Part shown: positions 57,965 through 64,000 of the stretch, in pieces
How the letters are laid out: every line of letters starts with the position of its first letter
How positions within the stretch are numbered: the first letter of the stretch is position 1
NCBI GenBank assembly: GCA_049840595.1
Contig: JASGKO010000043.1
Span: forward strand, 1-64,000
Reading direction: 5' to 3'
DNA: 64,000 nt
Origin: JASGKO01 sp049840595
Lineage (GTDB): Bacteria; Verrucomicrobiota; Verrucomicrobiia; Chthoniobacterales; Chthoniobacteraceae
Position numbers and translations under genes: made by a program
Notes under the pieces: model-generated
The model's input: the letters and a program-made list of their open reading frames with translations, nothing else
The model's database searches: none
What the model was told of the DNA's origin: nothing

Positions 57965-59454
57965 GATGGGTTGGCTGGAGTTGCGGCGGGATCGACCGGT
58001 TTGGCGGGCGCGGCGGGCGTTTCGGAAGCGGCCTTCCGTTTGGCGAGCACTGCGCTACCGATTTGAGTGAAGAGACCGACGATGCCCTTGGGCAGGAAGA
58101 GCACGACGAGGATGAACGAACCACCGAGGATGATGAGCCAGAGATCCGGAAAGGCGACGGTGGCCCAGCTCTTCATCGCATTGACGAAAATGGCGCCGAC
58201 AATCGGCCCGATGAGCGTGCCGCGACCGCCGACGGCGACCCACACGACCGCCTCGAGCGATTTGTCGGTGGCCATTTCACCGGGATTGATGATGCCGACC
58301 TGCGGGACATAGAGCGCACCCGCGAGCCCGGCGATGATGCCAGCGAGGACGAAGACGAAGAGCTTGAAGTTCGCAGTGGCGTAACCGGAGAAGAGAACGC
58401 GGTTTTCCGAATCGCGAATGGCACGCTGAACCTTGCCAAATTTCGTGGTGGTCAGCCACTTGCAGACGACGTAGGTGCCCAGCACCAGGAGCACGGTGGC
58501 GATGTAAAGCCCGCGCTGCGTGCCAGGATCGTTAACCACGAAGCCGGTGAAGGATTTCGGCCCGATGAAGGTGGGATACGCGGCTTCCAGGAGCTGACGA
58601 TTGGAGCGCAGCATATCGGTATCACGCGGGCTGGATGCAGCGAGCTTCTCGACCGCCGGATCAAGCTTGATGTCCTTGAAACGGGTCGGATCGTAGATCG
58701 ACTCCGTGGCCATTTCGTTGTTCAAGTTGGTCGCGAGGGCGGTGACGGCATCGGGCGCGCTGCTGGCGATCTTCTGCTTGGTGTCGTCGCTCATTTTCGA
58801 CCAGAGGAAGCTGGAAACGGGATCGGCCCCCGCCTTCAACTTGCTTTCAAAATCGGCCGGGACCTTGATCTCCGAGCTGGCGAGCTCCGGTGTGCCGAGC
58901 AGGTATTTGAAATCGGTGAAACCGTTGTTGCCGCCGAAGGTCATGTCGTTGCGCAGGAACATGATGTAGGCGGCGTAGGTGAGCGCCTGGGTAAGGATGG
59001 AGAAATAGACGCCACGGATGCGGGAGCGGAAGGCCAGGTAGCCGAAGGCATAAGCCAGTAATCCCGGCACCAGCAGCACCATCGCGGCGGCAAACCAGAA
59101 GTGCGCAAACGGCGCCCAATGCGCCGGCAACACCGGGTAGCCGAGGAACACCATGAAGTCGGGCAGCGTGCTGTGATACTGCCCGAGCTGTGCGATGTGG
59201 AGCATGAGATACATGCCGAAGGCATAACCGCCGAGCGCGAAGAACAGGCACTGGCCGAGGCAGAGCAGCCCGGTGTAACCCCAGAGCAGATCGACGCTCA
59301 TCGCGACGACCGCGTAGCAGAGATACTTGCCGTAGAGGCTGATCGTGAAATTGCTGACCACGCCATATGCATTGAGCGTGGGGAGGACAAAGAGGGCCAC
59401 GATCGCCGCGAGGGCGACCAGCCAGAGTTCGATTTTGGAAATGGCGCTTCGCAT
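57961..59454 (-). CDS. urtC: Urea ABC transporter permease UrtC with a large extra periplasmic segment
   Basis: 497 residues, about 110 more than the usual UrtC of 350-390. Membrane helices frame the normal LivM-type core: [20 protein letters not shown] near the start, and [15 protein letters not shown] and [20 protein letters not shown] near the end. Between them, residues of about 190-310 form a soluble, charged insert ([46 protein letters not shown]). The C-terminus is Pro/Ala-rich. The frame is intact throughout. It starts 7 bases after urtB. Confidence 0.9.
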   Translation of the reverse strand: MRSAISKIELWLVALAAIVALFVLPTLNAYGVVSNFTISLYGKYLCYAVVAMSVDLLWGYTGLLCLGQCLFFALGGYAFGMYLMLHIAQLGQYHSTLPDFMVFLGYPVLPAHWAPFAHFWFAAAMVLLVPGLLAYAFGYLAFRSRIRGVYFSILTQALTYAAYIMFLRNDMTFGGNNGFTDFKYLLGTPELASSEIKVPADFESKLKAGADPVSSFLWSKMSDDTKQKIASSAPDAVTALATNLNNEMATESIYDPTRFKDIKLDPAVEKLAASSPRDTDMLRSNRQLLEAAYPTFIGPKSFTGFVVNDPGTQRGLYIATVLLVLGTYVVCKWLTTTKFGKVQRAIRDSENRVLFSGYATANFKLFVFVLAGIIAGLAGALYVPQVGIINPGEMATDKSLEAVVWVAVGGRGTLIGPIVGAIFVNAMKSWATVAFPDLWLIILGGSFILVVLFLPKGIVGLFTQIGSAVLAKRKAASETPAAPAKPVDPAATPANPS

Positions 59455-59460
59455 GATGTT

Positions 59461-61203
59461 TTATCCTTCCAGACTGCGGCTGCGGGTGGGGAAAAGGCCG
59501 CCGGGTTTCCATTGGAGAAAGAAGATGATGCAAATGAGCACGGTGATCTTGCCAATGACCGGCGAGCCAAACACCTGCTGGAGCACTTGGTCGGCGGTGC
59601 CGATGCCGAGGGCGGAGTAGATGCAGCCCACGATGTTACCCACGCCGCCCACGACGACGGTCATGAAGCTATCGACGATATATGTCTGGCCGAGGCTCGG
59701 GCCGACGTTGCCGATCTGCGAAAGGAACGCGCCGGCGAGACCGGCGAGACCGGAACCGAGCGCGAAGGTCATCATATTCACCCGGCTGGTGCGCACACCC
59801 ATGCAGGAGGCCATGGCGCGGTTTTGCATCACCGCGCGGATGAGCAGGCCGAGCGGGGTCTTGGTGAGGAGGAGCCAGACACCGATGACGATCATCACCG
59901 CGAAGGCAATGACGAACACGCGGTTGTAGCCCATGCCTACGTCGTCGAGGTAGAAGCTGCCGGAGAGCCAGCTTGGGGAGTTCACCTGCACGTTGTTCGC
60001 CCCGAAGACGATGCGGAAGCACTGCTGCATGAAGAGCGAGACGCCCCAGGTCGCGAGGAGCGACTCCAGCGGGCGGCTGTAGAGAAACTGGATGATGCAG
60101 CGCTCCAAAATCACGCCCGCAATGGCGGCGGCAATGAATGCCATCGGAATCGCAACGATGAAGTAGCATTCGTAGCCCCAACCGGTGGAATGGAGGCCCG
60201 GAAGGTGGATCGGGATATTAATCCCGAAGGGCAGCGCGATATTGGTGACGAAGCCCTCGCCGAAAACGTTTTGCACGACGTAGCAGGTGTAAGCCCCGAT
60301 CGCAATCATCTCGCCGTGGGCCATGTTGATGACACCCATGAGGCCGAAGGTGATGGCGAGGCCGAGCGCGACGACGAGGAGAATCGAGCCGCTGCTCAGG
60401 CCGCGGAAGATGGTGCCGTAGAAGTTCACCCAGCCGATGTGATCATTAATCCGCACCTTGGCGGTCTTGATCGCGTCCTGCACATCGGCATCGCCCGGGG
60501 CGGCTTTGGCGGTGTGGTCGAGGTCGTCGAGGCTGCCGGTAGCATTCAGATCGGAAATCTGCTTGATGGCCGCGAGCTTGGTCGCGTGATCGGCGCTGTT
60601 GAGCTGAATGGTGGCGATGGCCACTTTGAGCCCCCGCTGCACTTCGCCCTCGGTTTCCTTGGCGAGGCGTTTCTGGAGGACCGGGAGGTATTCGGCCTTC
60701 TGGGATTTACCGAGCTTCTGGATCGCGCTCTTGCGCTCATCGGCGCTCGGGTTGGAAAGGGAGAGGACGTCGAGCGATTGCTTGATCGTGCTGCGGAGCT
60801 TCATATCGCTCTCGGCGGTGGTAAGGTCGTCGGAGTTGAAGTGCAGGTCGGCGCCCTTGGCATCTTTGACGACCTGGCCGTTATCAATGCGGAAGCCGCG
60901 CTGCTTGCCATCGGCGTCCTGCTGTTCCTCCAGAATCATCGGCACCTTGCTACCATCGGGCGCAGCATAGACGTAAATTTCGTCGCGGGTCCATGCGGTA
61001 AGCACGTCTCCGGCGGTCTTCGAGCCGGTCTCGGACAGTTCGTCGAGTAATTTGGCCTGCTGTTCCCCGCTACTGAGAATGGTTTGAACGAGTTTTTGCC
61101 GTACGGCGGCATCATCGGTTGGGGCATCCGCCGCGAAGGCGGGCAGGAAAGTAAAAAGGAGCAGTCCCAGCGAGGCCACTGCACGAGGTAAGAGTCCAGT
61201 CAT
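59461..61203 (-). CDS. urtB: Urea ABC transporter permease UrtB
   Basis: 580 residues from ATG 61203; the longer frame from 61356 has no signal-like start. The signal peptide is LLPRAVASLGLLLFTFLPAFA. Residues of about 25-270 form the extra periplasmic helical domain typical of UrtB (HEAT-like repeats AIQKLGKSQKAEYLPVLQ). The last 300 residues are a LivH-type permease (ALGLAITFGLMGVINMAHGE, then MAFALGSGLAGLAGAFLSQ-like helices). The frame is open to the stop at 59461. Confidence 0.93.
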   Translation of the reverse strand: MTGLLPRAVASLGLLLFTFLPAFAADAPTDDAAVRQKLVQTILSSGEQQAKLLDELSETGSKTAGDVLTAWTRDEIYVYAAPDGSKVPMILEEQQDADGKQRGFRIDNGQVVKDAKGADLHFNSDDLTTAESDMKLRSTIKQSLDVLSLSNPSADERKSAIQKLGKSQKAEYLPVLQKRLAKETEGEVQRGLKVAIATIQLNSADHATKLAAIKQISDLNATGSLDDLDHTAKAAPGDADVQDAIKTAKVRINDHIGWVNFYGTIFRGLSSGSILLVVALGLAITFGLMGVINMAHGEMIAIGAYTCYVVQNVFGEGFVTNIALPFGINIPIHLPGLHSTGWGYECYFIVAIPMAFIAAAIAGVILERCIIQFLYSRPLESLLATWGVSLFMQQCFRIVFGANNVQVNSPSWLSGSFYLDDVGMGYNRVFVIAFAVMIVIGVWLLLTKTPLGLLIRAVMQNRAMASCMGVRTSRVNMMTFALGSGLAGLAGAFLSQIGNVGPSLGQTYIVDSFMTVVVGGVGNIVGCIYSALGIGTADQVLQQVFGSPVIGKITVLICIIFFLQWKPGGLFPTRSRSLEG

Positions 61204-61362
61204 AAGCCTGAGCAAAGGGAACCCATGCTTTATGCGCAGAGTTCCCATCGGTTGAGGTGATCGCCCCCGTGGGCGGTGTTTAGAGAAAAAAGGGGGAAAA
61301 GCCAAAAATGCCGGGAACCGACCGGGATTACTCCCGGTCGGAACCATGGCAGTCACATCAAA

Positions 61363-62635
61363 TTACTTCTTGGCGAGCTGGTCGTCCAAGCTCTTCAGCA
61401 TGTAGGGCTGGCCGGCGACGTCGTCGAACTTCTTGATGATCTTGAACTGACCGTTGGCCTTGGTTTCGCCAATGTAAACGGTCTTGGTTACGTAGTGATC
61501 CTTCTGGACCGTGACCTTGCCACCGGGACCGCCGAAGCTAATGTCGCCGGACTCAAGGGCTTCACGCACCTTGTCCACGTCGAAGGAACCGGCCTTTTCA
61601 ACCGCTTTCTTCCAGAGATACACACCGTCGTAGGTCAGCACCATCGGGCTGTCCACCACGCGGTTTTCTTTCTTCACGCCGACGGTATTACCGTCAACCC
61701 AGGTCTTCCAGCTCTTGAGGAAGGCGGCGTTTTCCGGCGACTTGATGGACATGAAGTAGGTCCAGCAGCCGAGTTCGCCCACGAGATCCTTGGTCGGCAG
61801 CGCGCGGAGTTCGTCTTCAGCCAAGCTGAAGGAAACAACCGGGCAGTCAGCCGGGCTCAGGCCGGCGGAAGCGATTTCCTTGAAGAACGGGACGTTGGAG
61901 TCACCATTGATCGTGTTGATCACGCAAGCATCGCCAGAAGCGGCGAACTGCTTGATGTCGGCCACGATCTGCTGGAAGTCGGTATGACCGAAGGGCACAT
62001 ACTTACCAGCGGAGATGACTTTATCACCTTCCTTTTTCAGGCCGCCGCCGATGTTTTCCACCGGGATGCCCTTGGTCTGCAGGTACTTGAAGAGGATAAG
62101 GTTAGTGGTCTGCGGATAAACGTAGTCCGTGCCGACGAGGTAGAATTTCTTCTTCCCCTGGGCAAGGAGGTAATCCACGGCCGGAGTGGCCTGCTGGTTG
62201 ACCGCTTCCGCAGTATAGAAAATGTTTTTGGAGAGTTCTTCACCCTCGAACTGCACCGGGTAGAAGAGGAGACCATTGTCCTTCTCGAAGACGGGGAGGA
62301 CCGACTTGCGGCTCACCGAGGTCCAGCAGCCAAACGTCGCGGCCACCTTGTCCTGCTCGAAGGAGTTGCTTTGCCTTTTCAGCGAAGAGCGGCCAGTTGG
62401 AAGCGCCGTCAACGATGACTGGTTCGATTTTTTTGCCAAGAACGCCGCCGCTCTTGTTGATTTCGTCAAAAGCGTAGAGCAGAACGTCCTTCAGAGACGT
62501 TTCGCTGATCGCCATGGTGCCACTCAGGGAGTGAAGGACACCAACTTTTACTGTGTCTTCAGCGTGGACTACTGCCGAAGAGAGGGTGATTCCCGCCGCA
62601 GCGAGACAACCGATTGCGTGACTGAATTTGTACAT
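61363..62635 (-). CDS. urtA: Urea-binding protein UrtA, frameshift near 62366
   Basis: About 424 residues. The signal is [20 protein letters not shown], with cleavage before [14 protein letters not shown]. The N-terminal frame ends at KAKQLL, where one extra base shifts it. The rest ([19 protein letters not shown] to [13 protein letters not shown]) is open in the next frame to 61363. The sequence matches the periplasmic urea-binding subunit: [34 protein letters not shown] and [17 protein letters not shown]. It delivers urea to UrtBC. Confidence 0.92.
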
Positions 62636-62712
62636 AGTGCTTGTGTGTTCATGTTCAAATCAGCGAATCGGGGAAAAAAAGGAGAGAGGAGGAGGATGCC
62701 GTAGTTCCCTAA

Positions 62713-62741
62713 CTTCCCCCGGGCGGGGAGCCCGGAGGAAG
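62713..62741 (-). promoter_or_regulatory. Strong hairpin between the porin gene and urtA
   Basis: CTTCC and CCGGGC pair with GCCCGG and GGAAG around GGGGA (62713-62741), in the 128-base gap. There is no T run on either strand, so it is not a classic terminator. Such stems between co-transcribed genes can slow mRNA decay or lower readthrough so that the first gene is made in excess. Confidence 0.6.
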
Positions 62742-62763
62742 CAAATAGAAAACGTTCTAAGAA

Positions 62764-63660
62764 TTAGAACGTGAGACCGAAACCACCGGAGAAGACGAAA
62801 TCGTTATGGCGACCAACGTCAACCGTAGCGAGATTGTCATGCAGGTAGTAGTAGGTAGCGCTGCCGTTGAGCGACCAGCTGCCGAGGCAGGAGGGGATGA
62901 ACGACAGGGCATAGGAAGCGTTCGCGCCAGCCGAGAAGTAGCCGAAAGCGTCGCCAGCGTAGAAGCCATGCGAGCCGAAGCCAACCGTCAGCGGGAAGGA
63001 AACCGTTACACCAGCGAAGGTAGGCAGCGCCGGAGCAACACCCACTTCATAGTAAACGCCCTTGGTGGAACCCAGACCAGCCTTGTTCGAGAGTTCGAAC
63101 AGGGTCGTGAAGTGCGGGTGCAGCGCGAAGGCGCCCAGCCACTGCGAATCGTCAACCGCGAGGTTCAGGTTGATACCCTGGAAGGTAGCAAACGCGTCGT
63201 TCGGGCTGAGGTAAGCGTAGTAGCTCGGGGTGAAGGTGAAGATCTTCGCGAAGGTGAGCGAGATGCCACTGGTGACATCGGACTCATACCAAGCCGAAGT
63301 GGACGAACCAGTGCCGATGGCACCGGTGTGCTCTTCGTGCGCGCTATCCCAGACACCCAGGTTCAGCGTCGCCGAGTTCAGGAAGCCGTCACCTTCATAA
63401 AGCTTGAAGTAGAGATCGGCGTAGGGCTCGATGATGAAGCTCTGGTTTTCTTGAAGGATACCGCGGGAGAAGTAAGCACTCACCACGTTGACGCCGAGGT
63501 CGCCAGTGATGCAGGACTTCGTAATCTCTGTTGTAAGAGGCTTTACTTCCTTCTTCGCGTCAGTTGTATCGGTGCCTGCGAAGCTCTTGCTGGTCGAGAA
63601 GCTGACCATCGCGAGCGTTGCACAAAGCATAGCAACTTTCAGGATGTGTGTTTTTACCAT
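62764..63660 (-). CDS. TorF-like outer-membrane porin
   Basis: 298 residues from ATG 63660. The signal peptide is VKTHILKVAMLCATLAMVSF, with cleavage near KSFAGTDT. The mature part is a beta-barrel with alternating hydrophobic strands (NVVSAYFSRGILQENQSFII, YADLYFKLYEGDGFLNSATL, WLGAFALHPHFTTLFELS) and ends in Phe (FGGFGLTF-type C-terminus), the signal for barrel assembly. The pattern is that of the TorF/Gcw_chp putative porin family. It is the first gene in the urt run, 128 bases ahead of urtA, which suggests that it lets urea through the outer membrane. A longer start at 63741 is unlikely. Confidence 0.85.
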   Translation of the reverse strand: MVKTHILKVAMLCATLAMVSFSTSKSFAGTDTTDAKKEVKPLTTEITKSCITGDLGVNVVSAYFSRGILQENQSFIIEPYADLYFKLYEGDGFLNSATLNLGVWDSAHEEHTGAIGTGSSTSAWYESDVTSGISLTFAKIFTFTPSYYAYLSPNDAFATFQGINLNLAVDDSQWLGAFALHPHFTTLFELSNKAGLGSTKGVYYEVGVAPALPTFAGVTVSFPLTVGFGSHGFYAGDAFGYFSAGANASYALSFIPSCLGSWSLNGSATYYYLHDNLATVDVGRHNDFVFSGGFGLTF

Positions 63661-63714
63661 GTGTGTTGTTGTCTTGGTTTTGTTTAGGGCCGAAAAATTC
63701 GGCAGCGGCACTTT

Positions 63715-63730
63715 AGCAATCCTCCTGCCA
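63715..63730 (-). promoter_or_regulatory. Sigma-54 promoter for the porin-urt operon
   Basis: On the minus strand the sequence is TGGCAGGAGGATTGCT, against the consensus TGGCACG-N4-TTGCW: one mismatch, with the invariant GG and GC exactly 10 bases apart. Transcription would start near 63,702, about 40 bases before the porin ATG. Sigma-54 with NtrC usually controls urea and other nitrogen-scavenging operons, which fits the genes downstream. I did not find a convincing pair of activator sites upstream of it. Confidence 0.82.
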
Positions 63731-64000
63731 GTGCGAAGCACATTTTTCCTTAAATTTTGTAAAGCATTGCATTTGAGCTACTTAAAATTTCCAAAAGCAC
63801 GGCTTTTTTCTTTGTAAAGTCCTCGGCCTGTGACTTCTGGGCGAATTTTGTCCAGCTTTGGCCAAAAAGCACCACCCGCCCCGCTGGCAGACCTTTGGAA
63901 AAACCCGGTGTTTTCATTCGTACGACAAGACGACAAACAGGTGTCAAACCACTCCAAGGAGCCTCCCACCCGGGCGAGAGGCGCGCAAAAGCATAATCAC

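Noticed and set aside
59101..61050. 649-codon open frame on the plus strand
   Set aside because: It is the mirror of urtC and urtB, is rich in Glu/His/Ala as GC-rich antisense frames are, and has no recognisable motif.

Overview
The window looks like assembled long-read sequence from Verrucomicrobiota, probably metagenomic, and it joins two different pieces of DNA. Positions of about 4.3-51.3 kb read like a Verrucomicrobiaceae-type genome. The genes there include alpha-2-macroglobulin with pbpC, a Ser/Thr kinase coupled to an LcrR-like protein, DUF1080-type hydrolases, a large secreted hydrolase, FGE-fold proteins, TPM-domain proteins and a menB-menA-menC operon. At about 51,300 the menC frame runs without a break into the reverse complement of the 5' third of a 16S rRNA gene. 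Its 5' end has the verrucomicrobial form (AGAGTTTGATTCTGG). From 51.3 to 64 kb the genes are a lipase-like hydrolase, a Tyr-rich lipoprotein, a YfcE-type phosphoesterase, an SGNH hydrolase and a full urea ABC transporter operon. This part may come from a Chthoniobacterales-like organism, which is inference only.

The first 4.3 kb is not independent sequence. It is a noisy reverse-complement copy of 4,296-8,795 folding back at about 4,293. Each arm carries indels where the other is intact, which is the mark of a fold-back read at a contig end. A second stretch (32.9-36.1 kb) has repeated single-base frameshifts across four consecutive genes, and isolated homopolymer-type shifts occur elsewhere (5.48, 27.5, 28.1, 56.6 and 62.4 kb). 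I treat these as consensus errors and give reconstructed gene limits.

Layout: 4.3-12.4 kb, periplasmic alpha-2-macroglobulin (thioester CVEQ intact) and penicillin-binding protein 1C. 12.5-18.3 kb, methyltransferase, kinase with LcrR-like partner, a rhodanese-YceI fusion and small secreted or membrane proteins. 18.4-27.4 kb, esterase-like hydrolase, TPR-like secreted protein, Ldh2-type dehydrogenase, beta-CASP RNase-like protein and an APC permease. 28-31.5 kb, Thr-tailed secreted protein and a TPM pair. 31.5-36.3 kb (minus), a four-gene glycan or lipid-modification operon: GT2, FAD oxidoreductase, NodB deacetylase and ArnT/GT39 transferase. 36.7-44.4 kb, cytochrome b-like membrane protein, MFS pump, NanA-like aldolase with NanM-like kelch protein, and a tandem FGE-domain protein overlapping a TPR protein. 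44.4-49 kb, sterol-desaturase family protein, SMP-30, D-2-hydroxyacid dehydrogenase, metal-binding secreted protein and a mini HExxH protein. 49-51.3 kb, menaquinone genes.

The strongest functional story is 56.5-63.7 kb. An outer-membrane porin and urtABCDE lie in one minus-strand run behind a near-consensus sigma-54 promoter (GG-N10-GC), which suggests nitrogen-controlled urea uptake. Three kinds of non-coding inverted-repeat element sit between genes. No CRISPR array, transposase, tRNA or phage module was found.
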